NCBI RefSeq assembly: GCF_019801215.1
Contig: NZ_JAHVJO010000001.1
Coordinates: forward strand, 1,550,001-1,614,000
Length of the DNA: 64,000 nt
Source: Fictibacillus nanhaiensis
GTDB lineage: Bacteria > Bacillota > Bacilli > Bacillales > Fictibacillaceae
Direction of reading: 5' to 3'
The translations under genes and the position numbers were made by a program. Each line of letters starts with the position of its first letter. Positions within the stretch are counted from its first letter, which is position 1. Below the pieces are notes generated by a model. The model saw only the letters and a program-made list of their open reading frames with translations, had not been told where the DNA came from and ran no database searches. Positions 26,301 to 35,141 of the stretch are shown one piece after another.

Positions 26301-29300
26301 CTCAATGACGTGGTTTGATCAGATAAGATTACAAAAGTAGCACTTTGACTCGAAAATCCATCCGCACTGACTACCGCTCTGTACGAAGCAGGTGACAGAT
26401 TTGAAACCGTAAACTGCCCGCTTCTATCTGTTACAGCTTTAATATCTAATATTTTGCCTCTTGTAGTGATAGAGACAATCGCATTTGACAATGGCTCACC
26501 AGACAACTCATTCGTTACGTATCCTGTAAGCGCCCCTGGATTCTTTGTTAACGGAATCTCCAGATCAAGCCCTGCTTCAGGCAATGTAACGGTCATAGAC
26601 TTGTTTCCATATCCCTCCGCATTCGTGTTCAACAGATAGATTCCCGGTGAAATCGAGGTGAAAGAGAAGATTCCAGCTGTATTTGGGAATTGTTTAGCTA
26701 CAAACAACCCCGACTGTTTCAACAGTGTAATTGAAACCGCTGTACCCGTAATCGGTTCCCCACTCTCGGAATCAAAGACCCTGCCCGTCAATGTGGCTAG
26801 GATTTGTGATAAAGGGATTGAAACGGTACTTACTTCACCTCCCAATATGATGGTTGATACGAGATTAGGAGAATACCCTTTAAATGAAGCACTCACAAAA
26901 TACGTACCAACAGATAGATTAGGAATTTGAAATGACCCGTCTGGCTGTGCAAGTAATGCCTGCAGAAGTTCACCATTTGCTCCGAGCAGTTTTATTTGAA
27001 TATTGTCACCATTAAGGGGAATTCCATTTTCATCCGTAACCTGACCAGATAGACTGCCTACCAAACTACGCAATTTAATATCCAGCCCTGCTGTCTCACC
27101 ACTCTTAACAATGACTCCAGAAATCTCAGTTGAATAAGTAGGTGCAGATGCAGTGACCGAATACGAGCCAGGGGCTAAATTCTTCAATAAGAAATTCCCA
27201 AACTGGTCCGTCGTCGTATTCTTCAATAAAATGTCTGTACTGTTACGGAGAAGAATCGTAGCTCCTGTAATTGAATCCCCCGTATTAAAGTCCGTAATAC
27301 TGCCTGAAATAGACCCTTTAATTCTCTCTAATACAAAATCTAAATTTGTTATTTCCTGACCTGGTCCAATGGAAAACGAACCCGTTGTTGTCGTATATTC
27401 TGGGGCTTTAATGATGATTACATAAGATCCTACTGGAATATTACTAACCATATAGACACCATTTCTATCAGTATTTCCAAAAGAGATAGGCGTCTCGTTT
27501 AAATCTAAAATGGAGAGCGTTACATTTGGTAACGGTGTTCCAAGATCAGAAAATACCGTACCGCTTACAGAACCAGGATTAGGAACAAGCGTTAATGGAA
27601 TGGTCGTTGTTTGCCCGGAAATAACAATGGCACCCGTACAGCCGATCGAATAGTTTAACGCAACAGCTTTTATAATATAATTACCGGGTGCAAGATTTTG
27701 AAATTGATACTCGCCAGACGGAGTTGCCGCTGTCGAATTCACAAACTGATTGTCTATCGTATAGATTTGAACAGTGACCTCATCTGCCACCGGGAAAACG
27801 GTACCGATTATCGACCCAGGGTTAGGGGAAAGTTCAATATCTACATTCATGGTGATTCCAGATGAAACAATTGCACCGATAAGCTTTGTCTGATACCCTT
27901 CCGCAATCGCAGTAAGCGTGTAGATTCCGTCTGACAGACCAACAGAAAGAAATTCTCCATTTGTACTCGTCAGCATCGTATCAACAACTGCTCCTGAAGT
28001 ATTACTGACTTTTATTGTAGCCCCTGCAATTGGCAATTCAGAAATCCCATCCCGTAATGTACCCGTGATATACCCTGGCAAAGGTGCCATCGCAATATTG
28101 ATGGAAGACACGCTGCCAGGTAGTAACCTAACCGTAGAAGATGCCGTTGTGAAACCTTCAGCATTTACAATAACGGAATAGGAGCTCGCAACCAGATCTT
28201 CAATAATAAATTCTCCGTTCTGGTCAGAAAACGTTGTGGTAATGATCACCCCGTTCGTATCCATCAGCTGCACTTGGATGGAAGCTCCTGATATCGGTTC
28301 TCCTGTCTCCTCATTAATGACCGTTCCAGTGAGCGTAGATGGATTAGCGGCCAGAACAAAATCTAATAAAAATGGAACACTTGCTGTAATGATCGCTCCT
28401 TTTAAAACAGTTTGATAGGTTGCGGCAGCAGCAGTTACAACATAACTGCCTGGCTGAAGCTTGTTGATGGAATAATTGCCATTTGTATCTGTAACGGTTC
28501 TAGAGATTAGAACATCTGAGTCTGAATTCTTTACAAGAATAACCGCTCCTGGAAGGTTATCTCCGTCTTCGTTCGAAACGTTTCCTGTTAATGATCCAAA
28601 AATGGACTGCAGCTCTGCAAGAAGTGTAAATGTCTGATTATCTTGTATAATGGCACCGAGTGTTGTAGGAGAAAAACCTTCTGCAGAGAAAATTACGGTG
28701 TAGCGGTCAGGTGAAAGACCATTTATCGTGTAAGTACCGTTTTCATCTGTAACGGTTTTTGCGATGACAGAGTTGTTTAATACAACATCAACTGAAGCTC
28801 CTGCAATAGGTACTCCTTCTGAAGTTACTATTCCAGTAAGCACACCTACTAATCTTCTAAGTGCCAGATCAAGGGTAGTAACTAAGTCTGTTTGAACAAA
28901 AGCACTTACCGTCTTAGTCCCATGTCCTTCTGCTGAAAACGTGACAACGTAGTTTCCGGGAGCGAGAGAATTCACGAGATATTTTCCGTTCATGTTCGTT
29001 GTCACCGTTGCACTTGTTAAACCGAAGCTGTTCACAATCTTAATACTTGTATCAGGTAATGGAGCACCGGTTTCCTCATCTGTAACAGTCCCAGTTAGGG
29101 CACCCGGATTTGGAAGAAGATCTACATTCACGACCTCTGTCTCGCCTGCAACGACGGTAACACCTAATATGGTCGTCTGAAAAGCTGGAGCGCTAACCCG
29201 AATTCGATATGCACCCGGTGCAAGCCGGCCGATGAAATACTGTCCTGCTCCATTCGTTATCTCTGAAGTAATGACGATCCCCGTAGGACTTAGAGCCTCG

Positions 29301-30925
29301 ACAAGAGCGCCCTCTATTGGACCTCCGCTGCCTGTAATGGTCCCTTCCACCATGCCCGGATTTGGTAAGAGAATAAAATTCACGATAGATGTCTGATTCG
29401 ATAACACATTCTCTCCAATAACCTCGGATTGAAAACCGTCTGCTGTTGCCGTAAAAATATAATGACCAGGGTTAACAGAACTAAAAGAATACTGTCCTGT
29501 TAAGGAAGTTGTTGTCTGTGCTACCACGTTACCCAGATTATCAGATAAAAAGACAGTTGCACCGTCGAGCACAGGACCTGTACTCGATACAACAGTTCCT
29601 TCAACATTTCCTGGTATCGGTACAAGGAATGCGTTTACGATAGTAATGGTTTCTGGAGTAACCACTATGGGGCTATTCGAGGTGTTATAGTTGTCCTTAG
29701 AAATTTCTAAGTTATACGAACCGGATGGTATGTTTGAAAAATTATAATCACCGAACTCGTCTGTCTGCGTTACAGCGATTTCCGTAGCACCGGAAAGAAG
29801 ACGTACAGTTGCTCTATTAACAGGCTGACCGTTTATGCTATCCAGTACATTTCCGGCAGCTCCGCCTGTAGCCTGAACATTAACAGAAAGCTCCTTGCTC
29901 ACTGCCGGCAATTCTGCTCCTGTAAAATTATCAAATCCAATAGCAGTAGCTATATTTAACACACGTGATCCAGGTGTTAAAAAAACACCATTCTGAAGAA
30001 AATTCAATGAAGCCTCGCCACCTGCTTCAATGTTTCCGATTGTCCAGCTTAAGGTTTTCGTTGCTGGATTATAGGCAGTTGTTCCTTGTGATACCCTCAC
30101 AGCCTCGACCATTGATACCACATCAATCAATACAGCATCCGTCACATTTACAATCGTTGCTTTGCTTTTGCCGATATTCCGAACATTGATCTTCCCTGTC
30201 CATTCATAGTTTTGACCAACAATTGGGGATGTTGGTCCAGAAGTTAACGCTTTCGTTACCTGAAGCTTAGCTTTCACATTCCCAGAATCGATCGTTACTG
30301 AATTTGAGAACGCATTTTGAAACTGATAATCCTCAGAAATACGAAGAGAATCTCTGTTATACGTGTTTTCGTCTGCAGATGTAAATGCAATCAAACGAAC
30401 ACGACTTAACGGCGTAATGCCGAGTGTAGAGAAAAAAATCGAAGCTGGAACAAGGAAATCAATGAAGAAGTTCTGAGTCCTTCCAAGGCTGGAATCTGCT
30501 TGAACCACTCTTGCCACATCGAAATTGATGATTTGACGTGAATAGCTAGGCTCTCCTCTCCCATCTGTCCCCTCAGCCGGGTCGTTCCAGGAGTTAACCT
30601 CTTTAATAACGTTCTTAATCAAGTTCACTCGGTTGTTCAACCCATTAACTGCAAGCAGCCAGTCATACGTACCTGCCACTCCTGTCGTATTGAATAAAGC
30701 ACCCCAGTTAAAGGTAAGAAATGACGTATTCGTAAAGTTACGGGGATCCGATCGTACTCTCATTCTGAAATAGACGTTGATCTCATCATACGCAAAATAA
30801 AAAGAAGGAAAGTTAGCATTTCCAACAATATCGATGCTTGCTGGATCCATATCATTTACTACATCTGCATAAGGGACACGGTCGACTGTGATGGCCTTAA
30901 ATTGATCATTACTCGGAAAAGTCAT
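20393..30925 (-). CDS. Giant protein with 35 carboxypeptidase-regulatory-like (prealbumin-like) domains
   Basis: The product has about 3510 residues. Residues about 1-225 form a unique N-terminal domain, followed by a DUF11-like domain (to about 350). I count 35 tandem domains of about 85 residues, each with G-x-V, a G-A-x-V strand, T-D-x-x-G-x-Y and L-x-P-G-x-Y-x-V. A Ser/Asp-rich linker interrupts them near residues 3018-3105, and a short unique tail ends the protein. The domains fall into a higher-order period of eight (about 2.07 kb of DNA). There is no signal peptide, LPxTG or membrane anchor, which suggests mother-cell deposition on the spore rather than secretion. The TTG at 30940 lies in the ribosome site GGGAGG, so ATG 30925 is the start. 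Confidence 0.85.
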   Translation of the reverse strand: MTFPSNDQFKAITVDRVPYADVVNDMDPASIDIVGNANFPSFYFAYDEINVYFRMRVRSDPRNFTNTSFLTFNWGALFNTTGVAGTYDWLLAVNGLNNRVNLIKNVIKEVNSWNDPAEGTDGRGEPSYSRQIINFDVARVVQADSSLGRTQNFFIDFLVPASIFFSTLGITPLSRVRLIAFTSADENTYNRDSLRISEDYQFQNAFSNSVTIDSGNVKAKLQVTKALTSGPTSPIVGQNYEWTGKINVRNIGKSKATIVNVTDAVLIDVVSMVEAVRVSQGTTAYNPATKTLSWTIGNIEAGGEASLNFLQNGVFLTPGSRVLNIATAIGFDNFTGAELPAVSKELSVNVQATGGAAGNVLDSINGQPVNRATVRLLSGATEIAVTQTDEFGDYNFSNIPSGSYNLEISKDNYNTSNSPIVVTPETITIVNAFLVPIPGNVEGTVVSSTGPVLDGATVFLSDNLGNVVAQTTTSLTGQYSFSSVNPGHYIFTATADGFQSEVIGENVLSNQTSIVNFILLPNPGMVEGTITGSGGPIEGALVEALSPTGIVITSEITNGAGQYFIGRLAPGAYRIRVSAPAFQTTILGVTVVAGETEVVNVDLLPNPGALTGTVTDEETGAPLPDTSIKIVNSFGLTSATVTTNMNGKYLVNSLAPGNYVVTFSAEGHGTKTVSAFVQTDLVTTLDLALRRLVGVLTGIVTSEGVPIAGASVDVVLNNSVIAKTVTDENGTYTINGLSPDRYTVIFSAEGFSPTTLGAIIQDNQTFTLLAELQSIFGSLTGNVSNEDGDNLPGAVILVKNSDSDVLISRTVTDTNGNYSINKLQPGSYVVTAAAATYQTVLKGAIITASVPFLLDFVLAANPSTLTGTVINEETGEPISGASIQVQLMDTNGVIITTTFSDQNGEFIIEDLVASSYSVIVNAEGFTTASSTVRLLPGSVSSINIAMAPLPGYITGTLRDGISELPIAGATIKVSNTSGAVVDTMLTSTNGEFLSVGLSDGIYTLTAIAEGYQTKLIGAIVSSGITMNVDIELSPNPGSIIGTVFPVADEVTVQIYTIDNQFVNSTAATPSGEYQFQNLAPGNYIIKAVALNYSIGCTGAIVISGQTTTIPLTLVPNPGSVSGTVFSDLGTPLPNVTLSILDLNETPISFGNTDRNGVYMVSNIPVGSYVIIIKAPEYTTTTGSFSIGPGQEITNLDFVLERIKGSISGSITDFNTGDSITGATILLRNSTDILLKNTTTDQFGNFLLKNLAPGSYSVTASAPTYSTEISGVIVKSGETAGLDIKLRSLVGSLSGQVTDENGIPLNGDNIQIKLLGANGELLQALLAQPDGSFQIPNLSVGTYFVSASFKGYSPNLVSTIILGGEVSTVSIPLSQILATLTGRVFDSESGEPITGTAVSITLLKQSGLFVAKQFPNTAGIFSFTSISPGIYLLNTNAEGYGNKSMTVTLPEAGLDLEIPLTKNPGALTGYVTNELSGEPLSNAIVSITTRGKILDIKAVTDRSGQFTVSNLSPASYRAVVSADGFSSQSATFVILSDQTTSLSFILTPEPGFLIGTVTDSITGNPIPQVNIQVRYLTPAGPVYASTLTDDQGNYLTQGLFSGTYTVIAFAEKGYGSSSASVLVPANDTKRVDFMLEPLPSVIEGTIREKATSNPVPNVFVRLLDIFGSSIQIVNSDMNGFYRFEGFTAGQYLVSAIFPDFQRVQVSVNPLPGETVIADIFFLPEPGRISGVILDAQTGSPLVGAQVEVFAPESTVPVARRTAGASGNFLIEGVVPGSFTINAYTLNYSIVSQGIIVRSNLTTDLVFRLIPNPSSVSGTVVNQIGIPLSNVSVRVIGQNDIELGNGITDIDGNFAIGNLTSGNFTIIAGKDGYADFTTGISVLPGQTYTDLNIVLRPVGGTFTGRVVSEDTGEGLAGVLISILTPERIPIISTNTDPNGNFTSILLSPGTYNVIASSPDYVQKQTGVTILPGETTAITFILKSLGGTIFGKVVDNNGDPITDTTISIRLLNNNGVLLQSLLALQDGTFEFPQLSAASYQVNVAAEGYQTSTVGAIVTNGEITELTVPLTVNAGTIVGVIQDKATGLPISGSFIEITDVSGNLVATVTSDQNGAFTLQDIQVGSLNVRATASRFGALTIGVIVKAGETSNVQLFLTRLTGGVKGFVIDSEGNPIPSSSIKIKDETNTVVFNFLSDDDGSFQIGNLIPGNYMVLANAEGFSSEALSVGILANQVTELIIVLLLETGFVQGNVTNLQTGEPLIGASVQLRGISPFGPVISSELTDSKGNYSFGFVSAGSFTITVTKENFGNESGSFLVEKGVTNIQNYALKPNPSSVKGVVTSGGTPLVNTLVRLVDEKCTFVLEVQTDKDGRYQLQNFTNGTYTLVTVNPDYQSEKIGFSVGPGQSSDILIEVTALPGVLIGTITDQQTTTAIQGAVVQVFFSDSVQPLTNAVTDDEGNYIIRGLAPGAYNVTMAATNYRSFKTGINIVANETTSSNGSLLPNPGVITGAIKGVAGSIAGASIRVVDVNGAIEGFGVTDAGGTFAIGNLSEGTFPIIVTAPGHASKTQGITVKGGEQENIEFSLLPQPGKITGSIINEEKDKLSGTVVNAFSKGILITSAVADKDGVYTINNLEPETYQVNVNQPGYAVSSIGAVVRNDIAKADLVLAPLFGSIKGTVVDQNGNPVTDRTIHINLYDQSVILVGSVLAQSDGSYVMPQVKQGNYFINVNTKGYTPNTLAVFVDPEVESVLNLPIETGGGELTGTVINSDSGEPLSGVLINIMNETGMPIVSVISDQNGLFTAQSLPAGMIVYSGLATGFSNESRGAIIESNGITETVLSLSQITGDVSGSIIDSNGVPLGGASIQLLDYKRSVVTSVLSQSDGTYAISDLLPGIYTVLINYQDLEQKTVSAFVEANELTISNVQLGFLPGSIEGIVTNSSTGAVLSSTNVELRLISSSGPVVASTLTDSQGRYFIQDIPSGDYSIVATNRRYGNDVVELILEPDAVSIANLQLSPTFAIVEGNVAANTSDPISSGDLPLLSASANEEVNVLNDAPNTISSGDLFLSSASVNARGDVPSDEPNAISSEDSQLLPASQNAREISINEAGSPPLPNTLLRLANQNGSVISEVQTDNKGNFLIEGISVGNYSIVALNPEFRNGILNFTAVPNMVPFLNFNLTAVSSQFAGEVIDAETGLPIPGAIVEVFDLLYRPITVGLTNTEGFYDNTGLNEGTYVLRASAQGYGTAARISTLRVNDRNIEIFTLVLNPSSIAGTVIIAGNGPLNNASVSVYDEDGIIVGSSSTNPDGSYIIGNLSDGRVTVSADADGYKEESTELVLTRGENRTGVDFALRPGEDGDITGQVTDSQTKNPLADVLIQLFELDGNLVTEVRTNEAGVFLLLGERAGSYNLRASKKGYVAETVPIILREGDELLVPISLKPVGPPPPIPGVAQYYIIVGRNPLSLDSVYSPTPFVLEKIDSFKNCAVFSYEAIVTGGTTRRFVTFDLTCIDMIKITN

Positions 30926-31063
30926 ACCATCACCTCCCAAAAATATTCACATCCCTTAAACTATACGCAGTATGGCTATGAAACTTGCCTACAAAGTAAC
31001 ACGGAAAGAAAATACATCGATGTTGAACATTTTCACCCTCGTCTACATAAGCAAACCTATAAC

Positions 31064-31099
31064 AAAAAAGCTTAAGGATTTCCTTTCATCCTTAAGCTC
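31064..31099 (-). terminator. Rho-independent terminator
   Basis: AGCTTAAGGAT (31069-31079) pairs with ATCCTTAAGCT (31088-31098), with a T run following on the minus strand. It ends the metallophosphoesterase gene. The rest of 30926-31109 is the promoter region of the giant gene. Confidence 0.8.
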
Positions 31100-31109
31100 T
31101 TTCTTTCAT

Positions 31110-32306
31110 TTACGCTTCTACCTTTTTCTTCTTATCCTCAAACGGTGACGGTTCCATGCTCTGATCGTTCGCCGTCAGATCGATGCCATAATCCTTCGCA
31201 AACACCATATGCGTTTCAGCCAAGACATTCTCAGCATGCAGATCCAAGTTAAAAACTCTTGCTCCTCGAAGTTTGTTCTTATCCGCGCCTGGAAGACCAT
31301 ACGTTCCAAATCCTGCACTTCCTCCATATCCAAGCATGATGCCATAATAGTTCCCCGCATAGGTGTTGATATGATCATGACCACAAAATACCCCTTTCAC
31401 ATCACCACGCTGCAGCATGGCGGAAAACAGCCCGCTGTTGATTGGACCCGGACACTCTTCTTCGTTTCTTTCTCCTGTAATCTGGTGCTTTTCTACAGCA
31501 CGGGCATGATCGGCTTCGGTTTGCCTCTCTGCACTCGCAAACCACATATAACGGTGCTCCCATAACGGAATATGAATGAACATAAGAGAAGGCACTTTAT
31601 ATCCAAAGCGTTTTTCCATTTTCTTTGACGTTTCGTTATACCAGCTCACTTGGTCGAACCGAAGCCAGTCCCACGTCGGATATCCTTCAAAGTCTTGTCC
31701 AGCAATCGTTTTCGGTGCATAACGTCCACTGTCGAGCAACCACAGGTTGAATGCCGCTTTTTTCGCCTTATCATCCCAGATCAGGAGGTTCATGTTGCCC
31801 GTTCCGGTAATGTCTTTAGCACCTTTTCCATTTACGTTATGTTTGTATGACCGGTAGAACTTCAGCATCGACTCCTCATCGATACCGCTCTTTACAGTTG
31901 AATCCTCGTCATGGTTTCCAAACGTAACGGCCCACTTGATGCCGCGCTTTTCCATCGGCTGCGCAATATTGTTCATCGCTTGCTTCATCTCAAGGGCGGT
32001 ATCACATCCACCCGTAATGTTATCTCCGTTCAATACAACAAAGTCCGGTTTCTCAGCGTCCAATACGTTTTCCATAAGCTCAATCGTGCGTCGGTCAATC
32101 CGTTCATCATCTTGTGTATCATTAAACTGTACGACTTTAAATGTTCCGTCTGGATGGAAACGAAGAACCTTTTCTTCCTCGTCGTCCGCATGAACGGTTG
32201 TAGGCAGAAGTGTTGCCGGATTACCTAAAGAACCTAACGTTAACGCAAGGGTACTCGCTCCACCAATTTTAATAAAATCGCGTCGGTTTACTTGTTTTGA
32301 ATTCAT
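31110..32306 (-). CDS. Tat-exported metallophosphoesterase
   Basis: This 398-residue protein has a twin-arginine signal (NRRDFIKIGG, residues 7-16) followed by a hydrophobic stretch and a likely cleavage site near HADDEE. The two-metal phosphoesterase motifs are present: FNDTQDD, NGDNITGG, GNHDED and GHDHIN. It should fold in the cytoplasm, be exported by Tat, and hydrolyse phosphoesters outside the cell. The ATG at 32321 contains the ribosome site (GGAGGGG), so ATG 32306 is the start. Substrate unknown. Confidence 0.85.
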   Translation of the reverse strand: MNSKQVNRRDFIKIGGASTLALTLGSLGNPATLLPTTVHADDEEEKVLRFHPDGTFKVVQFNDTQDDERIDRRTIELMENVLDAEKPDFVVLNGDNITGGCDTALEMKQAMNNIAQPMEKRGIKWAVTFGNHDEDSTVKSGIDEESMLKFYRSYKHNVNGKGAKDITGTGNMNLLIWDDKAKKAAFNLWLLDSGRYAPKTIAGQDFEGYPTWDWLRFDQVSWYNETSKKMEKRFGYKVPSLMFIHIPLWEHRYMWFASAERQTEADHARAVEKHQITGERNEEECPGPINSGLFSAMLQRGDVKGVFCGHDHINTYAGNYYGIMLGYGGSAGFGTYGLPGADKNKLRGARVFNLDLHAENVLAETHMVFAKDYGIDLTANDQSMEPSPFEDKKKKVEA

Positions 32307-32431
32307 GCCAAACCCCTCCATATGTAATCATGTGTTTCCATGATAGGGTAACAACCGAGTTTGGAGGAGATGTTTCATTCATGTAAAGACTGTTTGGATA
32401 TAGCGATCATTTTTGTTTACAAAAGAAGAAC

Positions 32432-32462
32432 AAAAAAAGCTAGTTTCTTTTTAGAAACTAGC
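32432..32462 (-). terminator. Rho-independent terminator
   Basis: GCTAGTTTCT (32439-32448) and AGAAACTAGC (32453-32462) form a perfect stem followed by a T run on the minus strand, after the transporter gene. Confidence 0.8.
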
Positions 32463-32476
32463 CATGGTTTACAGCT

Positions 32477-33988
32477 CTATACTTTTTGCTGCTGAACGTG
32501 TTTCTTCTTTTTACTTTTCACTTCTTCTCTAAACGACTTCAGAAGCGAATACACCATGAGCAGAAGAACGAACGATAGCGGGAACGCACTGACGATAATC
32601 GCCGTCTGCATCGCGTTCAATCCACCTGACAGCATCAGCACAATCGCTGACGCTGAAAGGACGAGTCCCCAAATGATTTTAACAGAGTTCGGCGGATTCA
32701 AGCTGCCGTTTGTCGTCTGCATGCCCAACACGAACGTCGCTGAGTCCGCAGAAGTGATAAAGAACGTCGAGATTAAGAACAACGTCAGAACGATTAGCAC
32801 CATCGCGAGCGGAAGCTGTTGATAGACGAAGAATAATGCCGTTTCCAACGATTGCTCAGACACCTTCACGTTCTGGAAGATTTCCATATAGATGCCCGTT
32901 CCACCGAATACAGCAAACCAAATCACACAGACAATCGTCGGAATCACCAATACAGCAATCACGAATTCCCGTACCGTTCTACCTTTTGAAACACGGGCTA
33001 TAAAGGTTCCTACGAAAGGCGCCCACGCGATCCACCATGCCCAATAAAAGATCGTCCAGTCCTGCACCCATGCCGCATCCGTCTTATTAAAAGGAGCGAG
33101 TCTGAGTCCTAAGCTCGGCAGGTTCTGAATGTACCCTCCGAACGTCGTGACCATAAGATTAAGCAAAAATACAGTTGGACCCATAAAGAGAAACAAAAAG
33201 AAAACGAGGAGAGCCAACACGAGGTTCGCGTTACTCAAATATTTAATCCCTTTACGAATACCGGTTCCTGCTGAAATGAGATACAACAGTGTGACAATTC
33301 CAATGATAATCAGCTGAACCGTGAAATTATTCGGAATCCCAAACACATAGCTCACACCCGCATTGATCTGGGCTGCTCCGAGACCAAGAGAGGCTGCAAC
33401 ACCAAAAATAGTCGCGAATACCGCGATAGTATCGATCACTTGACCGATCGGGCCTTTCACACGTTCACCGAGAACAGGATAAAGCGTTGCACTCATCAAT
33501 CCAGGAAGACCTTTTCTAAACTTGTAATACGCGAGAACTAACGCAATCGTCGCGTAGATCGCCCAAGCATGGAATCCCCAATGTAAGTATGTATAACGTA
33601 ATGCCGTACTTGCAGCCTGTACTGTTCCACCTTCTCCTACAGGAGGAGAGCTGAAATGAGAAATCGGTTCAGAAACACCAAAGAAAAGAAGTCCAATCCC
33701 CATCCCGGCACTGAACAACATGGCAAACCACGTCGGTCGGCTGAACTCCGGCTTGTCCTCATCCTTGCCTAATTTAATTTTACCGTAACGGCTGAAGATC
33801 AGAAATATAGCAAAAATAAGAAAAAACGATGCAATCAATTGATAATACCAACCAAAATTCACTAAGAAAAAGCTTTTTGAAACCGACATAACGCTTTCTA
33901 ACATCTTCGGGGAAATGACACCCCACAATACAAAAATAATTGAAATCACGAGAGAAATCCAAAAGACCTTCGTCACTTGCTTCAACAT
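32477..33988 (-). CDS. BCCT-family betaine/carnitine/choline transporter
   Basis: This 503-residue membrane protein has about 12 helices and the BCCT signatures GMGIGLLFFGVSEP in the fourth-helix region and FYWAWWIAWAPFVGTFIARV in the eighth, with SKGRTVREF following. Members import glycine betaine, carnitine, choline or proline betaine with sodium, mostly as osmoprotectants. The C-terminal tail is short and basic (KSKKKKHVQQQKV), as in osmosensing relatives. It is a single-gene unit. Which compound is carried cannot be decided from sequence. Confidence 0.9.
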   Translation of the reverse strand: MLKQVTKVFWISLVISIIFVLWGVISPKMLESVMSVSKSFFLVNFGWYYQLIASFFLIFAIFLIFSRYGKIKLGKDEDKPEFSRPTWFAMLFSAGMGIGLLFFGVSEPISHFSSPPVGEGGTVQAASTALRYTYLHWGFHAWAIYATIALVLAYYKFRKGLPGLMSATLYPVLGERVKGPIGQVIDTIAVFATIFGVAASLGLGAAQINAGVSYVFGIPNNFTVQLIIIGIVTLLYLISAGTGIRKGIKYLSNANLVLALLVFFLFLFMGPTVFLLNLMVTTFGGYIQNLPSLGLRLAPFNKTDAAWVQDWTIFYWAWWIAWAPFVGTFIARVSKGRTVREFVIAVLVIPTIVCVIWFAVFGGTGIYMEIFQNVKVSEQSLETALFFVYQQLPLAMVLIVLTLFLISTFFITSADSATFVLGMQTTNGSLNPPNSVKIIWGLVLSASAIVLMLSGGLNAMQTAIIVSAFPLSFVLLLMVYSLLKSFREEVKSKKKKHVQQQKV

Positions 33989-34113
33989 TCATCACACTTT
34001 CTGACTAAAATTTACCTCTTACTCATTATGTACAAAAAATAAGAGAAGAAACACAAAGGGTTACCTTACCATAAATAGAATGAGTACAAAACCTCTAGTC
34101 CAGTGTCTTTTTC

Positions 34114-34947
34114 CTATTGAAAGGCGTTACATTCCCTCATCATATATGCCATATAATCCAGCATATCTCTTCTTCTCTTGAAAACGGAACGATAATACGA
34201 AGGTTTATTTCCTTGCCGCAATCTCATGGCCTCGTGAAGAATCCGGTGATACTTTTCAGGAACATGGTGCAGTGCATATTCCCCTGCACCCATTTTTGAA
34301 GTGATATCTTCTTCTCGGAGCGAATAATACAGACGCGTAACACCCAAAACGCCCCACTCGATCATGCTTCCACTGACAAACGAACCGATAAAGGAAAGAG
34401 ATGTGACCTTTTCACAACCGTTCTTCCAGTTCAACCAATACGTATTCACGTTGTGGATCAAGTTCGATTTCAGCGTCTCCCAATCAATAGAAAGGTTATA
34501 CGTTTCAATAGGTAGACCTTTGATCACAATGCCGTACGTTTTCAGTTGAAAGCTATCAATCCAGTTTCGGTCAAACGTTCGATACCCCTGTAACGTCCCT
34601 TCATTGAAATAAGGACAAGATGGACCACCCTCATTAATACCCTCTAAATCCTCCCGCAAAACATACATCCCATCTAAACCCGTCTTTGGAAACGTTCGTT
34701 TCATACTCTCGTGAACGTCTTTAAGCTGGGCTACATCGGTTTCAGATAATTTTCGTTTCACCACCGCAACAAAATCGATGTCACTCATTCCCTCCTGAAA
34801 AGCACCTATCGAAACAGAGCCGAAGATATAGAAGGATTCCAGCAGATTTGGGAGTCTACCTTCCATTACATTCAAATACTCGTTTATTACTTGATTCACT
34901 GTTTTTGGGATACAATTCGTTTCATCCTTACGTACCATTTGATTCAT
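34114..34947 (-). CDS. Aminoglycoside-adenylyltransferase-like nucleotidyltransferase
   Basis: This 277-residue protein has the nucleotidyltransferase core FGSVSIGAF (Gly43-Ser44) and SDIDFVAV (Asp56, Asp58), followed by a helical C-terminal domain in the ANT(3'')/DUF4111 arrangement. It may nucleotidylate an aminoglycoside-like or other small molecule. Resistance is a family-based possibility, not shown. The ATG has GAGG nine bases upstream. It is the last gene before the AT-rich defence island. Confidence 0.75.
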   Translation of the reverse strand: MNQMVRKDETNCIPKTVNQVINEYLNVMEGRLPNLLESFYIFGSVSIGAFQEGMSDIDFVAVVKRKLSETDVAQLKDVHESMKRTFPKTGLDGMYVLREDLEGINEGGPSCPYFNEGTLQGYRTFDRNWIDSFQLKTYGIVIKGLPIETYNLSIDWETLKSNLIHNVNTYWLNWKNGCEKVTSLSFIGSFVSGSMIEWGVLGVTRLYYSLREEDITSKMGAGEYALHHVPEKYHRILHEAMRLRQGNKPSYYRSVFKRRRDMLDYMAYMMRECNAFQ

Positions 34948-35071
34948 GTAATTTGACCTCGTTTCATCTATCTTTTATAGAAGAATACACTTCATTAATT
35001 CTGTTAGAGATTGCTGGCACCTAGACCTCAATTTCGAAATTTTTCATTTTTTCACAAACTGCAGTTTATTA

Positions 35072-35128
35072 TTGAAGATTTATCTAAATTCTAGTATATT
35101 TACAATATATAATATTACGTACGTAATA
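35072..35128 (+). promoter_or_regulatory. dnd operon promoter and palindromic DndB-type operator
   Basis: TTGAAG (35072-35077), 17 bases, TATATT (35095-35100) is one promoter candidate; a perfect TATAAT at 35108-35113 is another. TATTACGTACGTAATA (35113-35128) is a perfect 16-base palindrome containing TACG-N2-CGTA, directly before the dndB ribosome site. DndB of Salmonella is recalled to bind TACG and CGTA half-sites with a longer spacer. Confidence 0.55.
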
Positions 35129-35141
35129 GAGGTGAATGTAT

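Noticed and set aside
31209-32228. Several plus-strand frames opposite the metallophosphoesterase
   Set aside because: They are antisense shadows without ribosome sites or recognisable domains.
34948-35141. Attachment site or tRNA end at the left island boundary
   Set aside because: No tRNA-like sequence and no direct repeat shared with 55177-55330 could be seen by eye.
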